Assembly: GCF_000621745.1 (NCBI RefSeq)
Contig: NZ_KK211335.1
Location: 437,585 to 501,584 of the forward strand
DNA: 64,000 bases
Direction of reading: 5' to 3'
DNA from: Clostridium beijerinckii HUN142
GTDB lineage: Bacteria; Bacillota; Clostridia; Clostridiales; Clostridiaceae
Part shown: piece after piece, positions 45,662 through 54,372 of the stretch
How positions within the stretch are numbered: the stretch's first letter is position 1
Layout of the letters: each line of letters opens with the position of its first letter
The notes under the pieces: generated by a model
The model's input: only the letters and a program-made list of their open reading frames with translations
Told to the model about the DNA's origin: nothing
Database searches by the model: none
Program-made: the position numbers and the translations under genes

Positions 45662-46255
45662 ATGTTAAATTTAGATTTTAGTAAAGCTGAATGGATTAAC
45701 AGATCTAGTAAATTTGATTTAGAAAATCAAAGGATTATTATTAAAACAGAACCGAATACAGATTTTTGGCAAAGAACTTACTATGGATTTAGAAATGATA
45801 ATGCACCTGCATTATTACTTGAAACTGAAGAAAATTTTTTTTCCTTTACTATTAAAACTGACTTTAATAGTAGAAAACAATTTGATCAATGTGGAGTTAT
45901 AATTTATCAAGACGATAGTAATTGGTTTAAAGCGTCTGTAGAATATGAAAATGAAAAATACCAGAGGTTGGGAAGTGTAGTTACTAATAATGGCTTTTCA
46001 GATTGGGCAACTACCGACATAGAGGCAAATATTAAGACGATGTATTATAGACTTAGCCGTAGAGAAAGCGACTATTGTATTGAAAATTCTACTGATGGAA
46101 AAGTTTTTAAGCAAATGAGAATATTTCATTTGTTTAAAGGTGACAGAAAGATAAACTTTGGTTTATATGCGTGTAGTCCATCAAAGTCATCATTTGAGGC
46201 CGTATTTTCAGAAATTAGTATATCAGAATGTCTCTGGGATAAACATGAAGATTAG
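45662..46255 (+). CDS. DUF1349-type beta-sandwich protein at the end of the dynamin operon
   Basis: About 197 residues, resembling DUF1349 (concanavalin-like) proteins: LDFSKAEWINRSSKFDLENQ, TDFWQRTYYGFRNDNAPALL, the CGVIIYQDDSNWFKASVEYEN block, and FGLYACSPSKSSFEAVFSEI near the end. Such folds bind carbohydrates or act as accessory domains; no catalytic motif is visible. GGAG (45649-45652) favours ATG 45662, although ATG 45647 is also possible. It follows GTPase C directly and precedes the operon terminator, so it is a likely operon member, whether or not it is functionally needed. Confidence 0.78.
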   Translation: MLNLDFSKAEWINRSSKFDLENQRIIIKTEPNTDFWQRTYYGFRNDNAPALLLETEENFFSFTIKTDFNSRKQFDQCGVIIYQDDSNWFKASVEYENEKYQRLGSVVTNNGFSDWATTDIEANIKTMYYRLSRRESDYCIENSTDGKVFKQMRIFHLFKGDRKINFGLYACSPSKSSFEAVFSEISISECLWDKHED

Positions 46256-46277
46256 TAGTTGATAATATAAAATTTTA

Positions 46278-46337
46278 ATAAATACAAATAACGATGTCTA
46301 TACATAAATTTACATAGACATCGTTATTTGTATTTAT
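46278..46337. terminator. Strong bidirectional terminator between the dynamin operon and alr
   Basis: The arms 46280-46301 and 46314-46335 are exact complements over 22 bp (core ACAAATAACGATGTCTAT), extendable by two more pairs, with a 12-base loop. It can end both the plus-strand dynamin operon and the minus-strand racemase gene. Confidence 0.9.
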
Positions 46338-46418
46338 ATAGAAGTGTTTAAATTTTCAACTTAATAACTAACAAGATAGAATAAAAGCATAAAGTTTATT
46401 TTTATAAATAAATTTAAT

Positions 46419-47582
46419 CTAGAGATAATTTCTTACATTAAATATTTTTCCGTTTTTAATATAAACCCTTGGAATTCTATATTTAAGCATACAAAGTATT
46501 TCGTAATTGATTGTTCCCATTATTTCTGCGAAATTATCTGCATTAAATTTGAGTCCATCTTGTTCGCCAAGAATTATAACTTCATTGCCAACGTTTATAT
46601 CACCATTAATATCTGTAACATCAATCATACATTGATCCATACATATTCTTCCGACAACAGGAGCAAATTGTCCATTTATAATAACTTTAGCATTTGGGGC
46701 TAGTAATCTAGAATAACCATCTGCATAGCCTATTGGTATAGTAGCGATTAAACTTTTTCTCTCAGTCTTAAAAGTTCTTCCATAACTTATATACATGCCT
46801 TTATCCATTTCTTGAACGCGAGTTATAATTGCTTTTAATGTTAATGCTGGTTTTAAAGAAAGATTTTCTTTTTTTACTTCATTTGATGGATAATAGCCGT
46901 AAAGTATGATTCCAGCACGAACAGCATCTAGGTAAGTTTTTGGCATGTCCATGATTGCGCCGCTATTAGAGACGTGTTTTATAGGAATTTCTATATTAAG
47001 ATTTGAAAGTTTCTTTAGCAAATCCGTAAATTTTTCAAATTGTTCATTAGTATATTCTTTATCCTTCTCATCAGAAGTAGAAAAATGAGTAAATATTCCG
47101 ATTACTTCTAGTCCTTCTAAGGAACAGATTTTACAGATATCATCTATTGCTTTTTCAGTTGGTAGAAATCCTATTCTTCCCATTCCAGTATCAATCGCTA
47201 TGTGGATTTTAGCTTTTTTATTAACGCTTAATGCTGTTTTTGATAATTCTTTCGCATAATCTAAGTCATATACAGTTTGTTCAAGATCATATTTTATTAA
47301 TTCTTCGTTTAGATACGAAGGGGTATATCCGAGTATCATAATAGGGGCTTTTATATTATCATTTCTGAGTTCAATTCCTTCTGTTAGGACTGCTACGGCA
47401 AGTCTTGATGCACCATTTTCAAGTAAAGTTGGAACCACATCTAAAGCTCCATGACCATAACAATCCGCTTTAACGACCGCGATGACATCTTTATCTTTCG
47501 CTAAGTTTTTTATATTTTTCATATTATAAGCTATTGCATCTAAATCTATTTCTGCATATACAGGTCTAAGTATCTTTTGCAT
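46419..47582 (-). CDS. alr: Alanine racemase
   Basis: The 387-residue PLP enzyme interconverts L- and D-alanine for peptidoglycan. VYAEIDLDAIAYNMKNIKNL opens the barrel; Lys38 in AVVKADCYGHGA forms the PLP aldimine, and SYGRTF near residue 265 carries the catalytic Tyr. DTGMGRIGF and the C-terminal beta domain (RICMDQCMIDVTD, GTINYEILCMLKYRIPRVY) are also present. GAGGTG on the minus strand sets the start at 47582; 15 extra in-frame bases upstream have no ribosome site. It is transcribed alone, opposite to its neighbours. Confidence 0.94.
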   Translation of the reverse strand: MQKILRPVYAEIDLDAIAYNMKNIKNLAKDKDVIAVVKADCYGHGALDVVPTLLENGASRLAVAVLTEGIELRNDNIKAPIMILGYTPSYLNEELIKYDLEQTVYDLDYAKELSKTALSVNKKAKIHIAIDTGMGRIGFLPTEKAIDDICKICSLEGLEVIGIFTHFSTSDEKDKEYTNEQFEKFTDLLKKLSNLNIEIPIKHVSNSGAIMDMPKTYLDAVRAGIILYGYYPSNEVKKENLSLKPALTLKAIITRVQEMDKGMYISYGRTFKTERKSLIATIPIGYADGYSRLLAPNAKVIINGQFAPVVGRICMDQCMIDVTDINGDINVGNEVIILGEQDGLKFNADNFAEIMGTINYEILCMLKYRIPRVYIKNGKIFNVRNYL

Positions 47583-47991
47583 TTGCCTACACCTCACAAT
47601 TATTATTTATATTAAAACTATGTTTAGTATCTTAATCGCTATTGATTATAAACTAATTTAAGTATTCTTACAAAATATATTTTAGTTAATAGATAGAAAT
47701 AAAAAAAGAACCACTAATGTTAGAATTTATATATACAGTGGTTTTTATGCTATTTTTTACTTGTTTAATTAGGAATTTTTAATATTTTATATGTTCTTTT
47801 TGCAAAAATTTATATGGATAAATAATTGTAAATTAACATACATTATTTTACATAGCAAGTTATTTGTGTAATCAATGTTAAAACAAAGGAGAAAATGATT
47901 ACATGTAGAATAATAGATACTAATAAGAGAAATCTTGACTCATAGTGGTCTTGATATAAAAGGTACTTAATTATATATAATAGGAGGGTGG
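47583..47991. other. Intergenic region before the hydrogenase operon
   Basis: No supported gene. AACCACT (47709-47715) pairs with AGTGGTT (47737-47743) with T-runs on either strand, so a transcript ends here in one direction. A 16-codon frame (47895-47945) follows AAGGAG at a short 3-bp spacing. TTGACT at 47935-47940 is a possible -35, without a good -10 at 17 bp. AGGAGG (47982-47987) serves the first hydrogenase gene. Confidence 0.4.
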
Positions 47992-48486
47992 ATGATCATG
48001 GTAAATCAAAAAGAAATAAAAAAACTAGATGATATTTTAATTTCTAACAATTATGACAAGACACAAATTATTACTATTATGCAGGAAATTCAAAAGGAAT
48101 ACCGGTACCTGCCAGAAGAGGCGTTGTGCTATATAGCAAAAGAACTTAAGCTTAGTGAAGCTAAAGTATATGGAGTAGCAACATTTTATGAAAATTTCTC
48201 TTTAGAACCGAAAGGAAAATACGTGATTAGAATTTGTGATGGAACTGCTTGTCACGTAAGAAAATCAGATCCTATTCTTAGTGAGTTTAGGAGTGAATTA
48301 GGGCTTTCAGGGAAAAAACGTACAACCGATGATATGAATTTTACAGTAGAAACAGTATCTTGTCTAGGGGCATGTGGATTAGCTCCGGTTTGTACTGTAA
48401 ACGATGTAGTACATCCGTCAATGACACCAGAGAAAGCAAAGAATTTGATTAAGCAGTTAAAGGAGGATTTAGCAAATGAGAATTAA
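47992..48486 (+). CDS. hydC: NADH-linked hydrogenase small subunit, NuoE-like [2Fe-2S] protein (HydC type)
   Basis: The 164-residue protein has a four-helix N-terminal part (IMQEIQKEYRYLPEEALCYIAKELKLSEAKVYGVATFYENFSL) and a thioredoxin-like domain with four cysteine ligands in CDGTACH and CLGACGLAPVC, the NuoE pattern. It passes electrons between the FMN subunit and the rest of the complex. ATG 47992 or 47998 can be the start; AGGAGGG lies 4-10 bases upstream. It overlaps the NuoF-like gene by 11 bp. With the next two genes it makes the three-subunit, probably electron-bifurcating [FeFe] hydrogenase known from anaerobes. Confidence 0.92.
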   Translation: MIMVNQKEIKKLDDILISNNYDKTQIITIMQEIQKEYRYLPEEALCYIAKELKLSEAKVYGVATFYENFSLEPKGKYVIRICDGTACHVRKSDPILSEFRSELGLSGKKRTTDDMNFTVETVSCLGACGLAPVCTVNDVVHPSMTPEKAKNLIKQLKEDLANEN

Positions 48487-50356
48487 TACAAGAGAAGAGT
48501 TAAATTCTATAAGCTCGAAATATAAAGCTGCTTTAGGTACACAACGTAAGCAAATATTAGTATGTGCAGGAACTGGATGTGTAGCAGGTGGATCTCTAAA
48601 TATTTATAGAAGACTTAAGGAGATAATAAAAGAAAAGGGATTAGAGGTTACATTAGAATTAAAGGAAGAACCGCATGACAATACTATAGGTTTGAAAAAG
48701 AGTGGATGTCATGGATTTTGTGAAATGGGACCTTTAATAAGAATTGAACCGGAGGGGTGGCTATATATAAAGGTAAGTATAGATGATTGTGAAGAAATTA
48801 TTGAAAAAAGTATTATTAGGAATGAAGTAGTTGCTAGTTTAAGTTATAAGGATGGGGACAAGCTTTATAGTAAGCAAGAAGATATTCCGTTTTATAAAAA
48901 GCAAACTCGTGTAGCTTTGAATAATTGTGGTCATGTTAATGCAGAATCTATTGAAGAGTATTTAGCAGAAGGCGGATATAGTGCTACTGCGAAAGCTCTT
49001 TTTGACATGACTTCTGAAGAAATTATTAATGAAATGTCTGAGGCACATTTAAGAGGCCGTGGCGGTGGTGGATTTCCTACAGGGAAGAAATGGGCTCAGG
49101 TATTAAAGCAGGCGGAATCGGAAAAATATATTGTATGCAATGGTGATGAAGGTGATCCGGGAGCATTTATGGATAGAAGTATGATGGAAGGAAATCCACA
49201 CGGTGTTATTGAGGGGATGATTATTGCAGGAATTGCAATAAAAGCACACAATGGATATATATATGTTCGTGCAGAATATCCTCTTGCAGTAAAAAGATTG
49301 CGAATAGCTATTGAACAAGCTATGGAAAAAGGACTTTTGGGTGATAATATATTAAATTCAGGTTTTGATTTTCATATTCAGATTAACCAAGGTGCAGGGG
49401 CATTTGTATGTGGAGAAGGTAGTGCTCTAACAGCTTCAATTGAAGGAAACCGTGGTATGCCTAGAGTTAAGCCTCCAAGAACTGTAGAACAAGGTTTGTT
49501 TGGCAAACCAACAGTACTGAATAATGTAGAAACATTTTGCAATGTGGCCCCAATAATTAATAAAGGGGTGCAGTGGTATAAAACTATGGGGACTGAAAAT
49601 AATTATGGAACCAAAGCGTTCGCTCTTACGGGAAATGTAAATAATACTGGATTAATAGAAGTTCCAATGGGCACAACATTGAGAAAGATTATATTTGATA
49701 TTGGAGGAGGAGTAAAAGGTGGAGAATTTAAGGCAGTACAAATTGGTGGACCGTCTGGGGGCTGTCTATGCCTTCGTGAAAATCATCTTGATTTAACTTT
49801 GGATTTTGATTCGTTAAAGAAAGTAGGTGCCATGATTGGAAGTGGAGGCCTAGTTGTTATGAATGATAAAAATTGTATGGTTGAAATGGCTCGTTTCTTT
49901 ATGAATTTCACTCAAAATGAATCTTGTGGTAAATGTATACCATGCAGAGAAGGTACTAGAAGAATGTTAGAACTATTGAATGATATAGTAGAGGGTAAAG
50001 GTACTTTGGAACACATTGATACATTAGAAGAATTAGCAGAAACTATTTCAGATACCGCGCTTTGTGGGCTTGGAAAGAGCGCAGCATTTCCAGTTAGAAG
50101 CACATTAAGATATTTTAGAGATGAATATATAGAACATGTTGTAGATAAAAAGTGCTCAGGAGGTGTATGTAAGTCATTAATTTCATATGAAATTGATAAG
50201 GAGAAATGTAGAGGTTGTTCAAAGTGTGCTAAGGGATGTCCTGTAGGAGCTATTACAGGAGAAATAAAGAAATCATATGTCATTGATAAGTCAAAATGCA
50301 TTAAATGTGGTAATTGTATTGAAGGTTGTACATTTAAGGCGATTAGAGTAATTTAA
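48476..50356 (+). CDS. hydB: NADH-linked hydrogenase flavoprotein subunit, NuoF-like (HydB type)
   Basis: The 626-residue protein has, in order, an N-terminal [2Fe-2S] thioredoxin-like domain (CAGTGCVAGG, CHGFCEMGP), the NuoF FMN/NADH domain (LRGRGGGGFPTGKKW, NGDEGDPGAFMDR), a [4Fe-4S] site ESCGKCIPCREGTRRM, and a C-terminal two-cluster ferredoxin domain (CRGCSKCAKGCPVGAI and CIKCGNCIEGCTFKAI). This layout is that of HydB/HndC, where NADH or NAD+ reacts at the flavin. AAGGAGG precedes the ATG within the end of the previous gene. It should form a soluble cytoplasmic complex with the adjacent subunits. Confidence 0.95.
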   Translation: MRINTREELNSISSKYKAALGTQRKQILVCAGTGCVAGGSLNIYRRLKEIIKEKGLEVTLELKEEPHDNTIGLKKSGCHGFCEMGPLIRIEPEGWLYIKVSIDDCEEIIEKSIIRNEVVASLSYKDGDKLYSKQEDIPFYKKQTRVALNNCGHVNAESIEEYLAEGGYSATAKALFDMTSEEIINEMSEAHLRGRGGGGFPTGKKWAQVLKQAESEKYIVCNGDEGDPGAFMDRSMMEGNPHGVIEGMIIAGIAIKAHNGYIYVRAEYPLAVKRLRIAIEQAMEKGLLGDNILNSGFDFHIQINQGAGAFVCGEGSALTASIEGNRGMPRVKPPRTVEQGLFGKPTVLNNVETFCNVAPIINKGVQWYKTMGTENNYGTKAFALTGNVNNTGLIEVPMGTTLRKIIFDIGGGVKGGEFKAVQIGGPSGGCLCLRENHLDLTLDFDSLKKVGAMIGSGGLVVMNDKNCMVEMARFFMNFTQNESCGKCIPCREGTRRMLELLNDIVEGKGTLEHIDTLEELAETISDTALCGLGKSAAFPVRSTLRYFRDEYIEHVVDKKCSGGVCKSLISYEIDKEKCRGCSKCAKGCPVGAITGEIKKSYVIDKSKCIKCGNCIEGCTFKAIRVI

Positions 50357-50437
50357 GGAGTTCTTCAATAATATTATTCTCTTTTTCATTATTTATAATA
50401 TGAAGTTTATAAATTACAGAAAGGATGGTAAAAAAAT

Positions 50438-52141
50438 ATGTCAAAATATATGGTTATTGACGGCAATAGGATAGAATTTGATAGAGAAAAAAATATCTTA
50501 GATTTAGTTAGAAAAGCAGGAATTGATTTACCAACTCTTTGTTACTATACAGATTTATCAGTTTATGGGGCATGCAGAATGTGTGTGGTCGAGGATGAAA
50601 GAGGTAGCATTTTAACATCTTGTTCTACGCCACCAAAAGATATGATGTCAATTAGAACTAATACACCAAAGCTTCAAAAGTATCGTAAGGTAATTTTAGA
50701 ATTGTTGCTTGCAACACATTGTAGAGATTGCACTATATGTGAAAAGAATAGCAAATGTAAGCTCCAAAAACTGGCATTACGCTTTGGTTTGACAAACATT
50801 AGGTTTAAAAGCATTGAGGGAAAAAAAGATTTAGATACATCATCTAAATCAATCATTAGGGATCCAAATAAATGCATTTTATGTGGCGACTGTGTTAGGA
50901 TGTGCAATGAAATACAAAGTGTAGGAGCAATTGATTTTGCCCATAGAGGTTCAAATATGGTAGTAAGTCCGGCATTTGGGAAAAGTCTTGCAGATACAGA
51001 TTGTGTGAATTGTGGACAATGTGCTACAGTGTGTCCTACTGGAGCAATAATTATTAGAAGTGATATTAAAAATGTTTGGAAAGCAATATATAACCCTAAG
51101 CAGAGGGTTGTAGTACAAGTTGCTCCTGCAGTGCGAGTTGCTTTAGGTGAAGAATTCGGTATAAAATCTGGTGAAAATGTTATGGGGAAAATTGCTGCAG
51201 CCATGAGAAGATTGGGATTTGAAAATATTTATGATACTTCTCTAAGTGCTGATTTAACAGTAATTGAAGAATCAAAAGAATTCTTAAAGAAGTTAGAATC
51301 GGACGACAATGAGTTTCCACTATTTACTTCCTGTTGTCCGGCATGGGTAAGATATGTAGAAAATAAATATCCAGAATTATTGCCTTATGTATCTAGTTGT
51401 AAATCACCAATGGAGATGTTTGGTGCTGTTGTAAAGGCGTATTTCAAAGAAAAAGATTCTTTAGAGGATAGAGAAACAATATCTGTAGCAGTTATGCCAT
51501 GTACAGCTAAAAAAGCAGAGGCAGCTAGAGAAGAATTTATAAGCGATAATATTCCAGATGTTGATTATGTAATTACTACAGCAGAATTATGTGCAATGAT
51601 CAAAGAAATTGGAATACAGTTTAATGAAATTGAGGCGGAATCTTCAGATATACCGCTATCTTTATACTCTGGCTCTGGAGTAATATTTGGGGTTACAGGA
51701 GGAGTGACGGAAGCTGTTATTCGTGAAGTTATTAAAGATAACGCTCCAAGAATGTTAAAGGATATAGAATTTATAGGCGTTCGAGGTATGAAAGGGGTAA
51801 AAATATGTGAACTTCAAGTTAAAGGTAAACCTATTAGAATAGGCATTGTTAGTGGTCTTAGAAATGCAGAAAGTTTAATTGAAAAAATCAAGAGTGGAGA
51901 AGAACATTTTGACTTTGTAGAAGTCATGGCATGTCCTGGAGGGTGTATAGCTGGAGCAGGACAACCTTTTGGATTAATGGAAGAGAAAAATGAAAGAGCA
52001 AAAGGATTATACAAAGTAGATAAGGCTACACAAATCAAAAGAAGTGAAGAAAATCCAGTTGTTAAATCTTTATATGAAGGAATGTTAAAGGATAAGACAA
52101 AGGAATTATTGCATGTTCATTATGGTGAAAGTAAACATTAA
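50438..52141 (+). CDS. hydA: [FeFe] hydrogenase catalytic subunit
   Basis: The 567-residue enzyme makes or oxidises H2. N-terminal clusters: a [2Fe-2S] domain (CYYTDLSVYGACRMC), the His-Cys3 [4Fe-4S] region (THCRDCTICEKNSKC) and two [4Fe-4S] sites (CILCGDCVRMC and CVNCGQCATVCPTGAI). The H-cluster motifs are complete: TSCCPAWV, MPCTAKKAEA and MACPGGCIAGAGQP. This is the classical M3-type length. Together with the upstream NuoE- and NuoF-like genes it suggests the bifurcating Hyd(ABC) complex that couples NADH and ferredoxin oxidation to H2; that coupling is inferred from subunit composition. AAAGGATGG precedes the ATG. Confidence 0.95.
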   Translation: MSKYMVIDGNRIEFDREKNILDLVRKAGIDLPTLCYYTDLSVYGACRMCVVEDERGSILTSCSTPPKDMMSIRTNTPKLQKYRKVILELLLATHCRDCTICEKNSKCKLQKLALRFGLTNIRFKSIEGKKDLDTSSKSIIRDPNKCILCGDCVRMCNEIQSVGAIDFAHRGSNMVVSPAFGKSLADTDCVNCGQCATVCPTGAIIIRSDIKNVWKAIYNPKQRVVVQVAPAVRVALGEEFGIKSGENVMGKIAAAMRRLGFENIYDTSLSADLTVIEESKEFLKKLESDDNEFPLFTSCCPAWVRYVENKYPELLPYVSSCKSPMEMFGAVVKAYFKEKDSLEDRETISVAVMPCTAKKAEAAREEFISDNIPDVDYVITTAELCAMIKEIGIQFNEIEAESSDIPLSLYSGSGVIFGVTGGVTEAVIREVIKDNAPRMLKDIEFIGVRGMKGVKICELQVKGKPIRIGIVSGLRNAESLIEKIKSGEEHFDFVEVMACPGGCIAGAGQPFGLMEEKNERAKGLYKVDKATQIKRSEENPVVKSLYEGMLKDKTKELLHVHYGESKH

Positions 52142-52196
52142 AATCTAAACTCGGCAAAAAATTAATATATATTGCAATAATAGATTTAAGTTTAAA

Positions 52197-52334
52197 AGTT
52201 GAGTAATCCAATTACTCAACTAAGTTCAGAATGTACAGACTCAAGCGTAACGTATGCTTATTAAGCATGATTATAAAATATTAACTTGCTACCTTATAAT
52301 TAAAGCTATACTTCAAATATGAGTATAGCTTTTT
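52197..52334. terminator. Two hairpins ending the hydrogenase operon
   Basis: The first, AGTTGAGTAAT/ATTACTCAACT (52197-52221), has no T-run. The second, AAAGCTATACT (52302-52312)/AGTATAGCTTT (52322-52332), is followed by TT and is the better terminator; it also lies at the 3' end of the convergent minus-strand flavoprotein gene. Confidence 0.75.
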
Positions 52335-52348
52335 AGAATATATAATGA

Positions 52349-52744
52349 TTATAGCTTAATTGTTTTAGGTCCGCTAGTAAAAGAACTAAATGTTACAATT
52401 GCATCTTCAAGATAAAATACTTCAAAGATGTTATCATCTAAACTGTACATCTTTTTTAATGATGGAACCGATTCTAACATAGCTGCTTTTGCTTCTGAAC
52501 TGGAATCAAAAACTGCTTTTCCACTTAAACGAATCCATTCACCTTTAGGAGAAGTTGTAGATAGTTCAACCTTAGGATTTGCAACTAATTGTTCAAAAAC
52601 AGATTTAGTATTGTTTGTCGTAAAATACAATTTGTTTTCATATTTCATTACTGCACCAAAAGGACGTACTCTTGGTTGATCACCATCCATGGTTGCGACA
52701 TAGAAGATAGGGTTGCTAAGCAAAAATTCTAATACTTCATTCAT
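52349..52744 (-). CDS. Pyridoxamine 5'-phosphate oxidase-like flavin-binding protein
   Basis: The 131-residue protein has the split-barrel FMN-binding fold of the PNPOx-like family: EFLLSNPIFYVATMDGDQPRVRPFGAVMKYENKLYFTTNNTKSVFEQLVANPKVELST and the later GEWIRLSGKAVF. Members include general-stress and nitroreductase-like FMN proteins. It is too short for vitamin B6 synthesis. On the minus strand an AAAGGAG site precedes ATG 52744. The HxlR regulator gene is divergent from it with a 127-bp shared upstream region, which suggests that redox or aldehyde stress controls it. Its substrate is unknown. Confidence 0.85.
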   Translation of the reverse strand: MNEVLEFLLSNPIFYVATMDGDQPRVRPFGAVMKYENKLYFTTNNTKSVFEQLVANPKVELSTTSPKGEWIRLSGKAVFDSSSEAKAAMLESVPSLKKMYSLDDNIFEVFYLEDAIVTFSSFTSGPKTIKL

Positions 52745-52839
52745 CTTAATTGCTCCTTTAATTTTAATATGTTATAATCTCTTTGTACATAATATAGGTT
52801 ATTACCATAACTTTTTCAAGTAGGATTATTTTAAATACA

Positions 52840-52858
52840 TAGTATCATAAATATACTA
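52840..52858. promoter_or_regulatory. Dyad in the divergent region of the HxlR pair
   Basis: TAGTAT-cataaat-ATACTA is a perfect 6-7-6 dyad 14 bp before the HxlR start. GTACATAAT also occurs twice in this region (near 52785 and 52866). One of these is likely the HxlR operator. Confidence 0.45.
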
Positions 52859-52871
52859 AAGGGAGTACATA

Positions 52872-53222
52872 ATGGAGGAAGATTATAATTTATTTGGTAA
52901 GTGTCCGTTTGTAACAGCACAAAGAATTATCGCAGGCAAGTGGGCAATAATGATTTTACATACCTTAAGTACAAAAACACTTCGTTTTGGAGAATTACAA
53001 AAATTATTACCTGAATTAAAGCAAGCTACATTAACAAAACAGCTTCGTAGTTTGGAGGAATATGGCCTAATAAGACGTCAGGTTTTTCCACAGGTACCAC
53101 CTAAAGTTGAGTATTCATTAACCGAGATAGGGAAAGAATTTAAATTAGTTTTGGATAGTATATCTATTTGGGGAGAAAAATATATCGAACATATAAAATT
53201 AGCTGAGATTTCGCAGAAATAA
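52872..53222 (+). CDS. HxlR-family transcriptional regulator
   Basis: The 116-residue winged-helix protein has the HxlR pattern: CPFVTAQRIIAGKWAIMILHTLSTKTLRFGELQKLLPELKQATLTKQLRSLEEYGLIRR, then VPPKVEYSLTEIGKEF and a C-terminal helix. The Cys11 near the N-terminus is in the position of the redox or electrophile-sensing cysteine in several HxlR members. The divergent neighbour is a PNPOx-like flavoprotein, the likely target. GGGAG precedes the ATG. A terminator follows. Confidence 0.9.
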   Translation: MEEDYNLFGKCPFVTAQRIIAGKWAIMILHTLSTKTLRFGELQKLLPELKQATLTKQLRSLEEYGLIRRQVFPQVPPKVEYSLTEIGKEFKLVLDSISIWGEKYIEHIKLAEISQK

Positions 53223-53695
53223 ATATATAATAAATTAAAAGTGCTACAATTTTAAATATTAGATTGTAGCATTTTTAATTTTTTTTGTGATCAATTACCC
53301 ATCATGTTGTTTTTTAATATTTAGATAATATTAAATGCTATGGTTTTTCTAACAATGATGTTAACTGAAAGTGTAATAACCATAGATATAGTTAATAGGA
53401 TCTTCAATAATATATTCAATTTGTTTATGTTAATCAAAGTTAAGTGTAGAAATTTTTTGGAACACCATTAGTAGTCCAATTTACTTTGTAAATATTTATT
53501 AGTTAAGTCGTATTAAGTGTAACTATGACTATTCAATAAATTAGTATTCATATTTATTAGTCTTTTTGTATATTATTAGTAAGTTTAAGTTTAGAAAAAA
53601 GTTTTTCTCTAGGCTGAGATATGAATAGTAATTTAGAAATCACTGTTAACAACATATTGGTATTAAAAATATAGTGAAATTGGATGGTGAAGAAT
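53223..53695. other. Non-coding interval between HxlR and MntR-type genes
   Basis: It begins with a terminator, TGCTACAAT (53242-53250)/ATTGTAGCA (53263-53271) plus a T-run. Further on are dyads CTATGGTT/AACCATAG (53338-53385) and AGAAAAA-ag-TTTTTCT (53593-53608). The latter, about 90 bp before the MntR-type gene, could be an operator. No gene was found. Confidence 0.55.
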
Positions 53696-54169
53696 ATGGA
53701 AAAAAATTTTCATACTGCAAGAGGTTATGAAAATATAAACTTGGCAAGAAAATTGCTTACTCCGTCTATGGAAGATTATTTGGAAATGATTTACAGATGC
53801 AGCATGGAAGAAAAAGTTGTTAGGCTAAACAAAATAGCACAAATGTTAAATGTTCGCGATTCATCGGCATCTAAAATGATGAAAAAGTTTGGAGAATTGT
53901 CCCTTATAAAGTATGAAAAGTATGGGGTAATAATTCTGACAGAGGAAGGAATAAATATAGGTAGATACTTGTTAGAAAGACACAATATTGTAAAAAAGTT
54001 TTTGGAATATTTGGAGTGTAAGCAAGATATTTTAGAAGAAACAGAATTAATTGAGCATATTATTAGCAGCGAAACTATTAAAAATATAGATATGCTCAAT
54101 ATGTTTTTTGCAGAGAATGGAGATATATTAGAAAAATATCGAAATTTTAAAAAGAGAAATAAAGAATAA
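53696..54169 (+). CDS. DtxR/MntR-family metal-dependent regulator
   Basis: The 157-residue protein has the MntR layout: an N-terminal winged helix starting LLTPSMEDYLEMIYRC and RLNKIAQMLNVRDSSASKMMKKFGELSLIKYEKYGVIILTEEG, then a dimerisation/metal domain. All six MntR-type ligands can be aligned: Asp27, Glu30, His96, Glu117, Glu120 and His121. There is no SH3-like third domain, which favours MntR over DtxR/IdeR. GGATGGTGA sets ATG 53696 over ATG 53684. No metal transporter is adjacent, so its targets are elsewhere. The C-terminus is short and Lys-rich. Confidence 0.85.
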   Translation: MEKNFHTARGYENINLARKLLTPSMEDYLEMIYRCSMEEKVVRLNKIAQMLNVRDSSASKMMKKFGELSLIKYEKYGVIILTEEGINIGRYLLERHNIVKKFLEYLECKQDILEETELIEHIISSETIKNIDMLNMFFAENGDILEKYRNFKKRNKE

Positions 54170-54372
54170 TGACACATATAACTTTGTGATTCTTTATAAA
54201 GAATAGAGTACCTTGTAAGTGAAATGGTATACTTTGAGTATTAAGAAGTATTTAGTAAGATAATATAGGATATATTGTAAAAGAATAATATTCTGGAAAA
54301 ATAAATGGGTAAATAAAGCATACATTATTTATTACATATATTTGTATAATAATAACGGGGTGAGACGTTATT

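Noticed and set aside
47820..47890. Rex operator before the hydrogenase genes
   Set aside because: Several TTGT/AACA-like words occur, but none with the TTGTTAA-N4-TTAACAA spacing.
47895..47945. 16-codon frame upstream of the hydrogenase operon as a gene
   Set aside because: Ribosome site spacing of only 3 bp and no recognisable peptide; kept only as a remark.
53600..53640. GGCTGAGA, resembling the start of a TPP riboswitch
   Set aside because: The other conserved parts (ACCCTT, GAACCTGAT, the long GGGA closing helix) are missing, and the downstream gene is a metal regulator.
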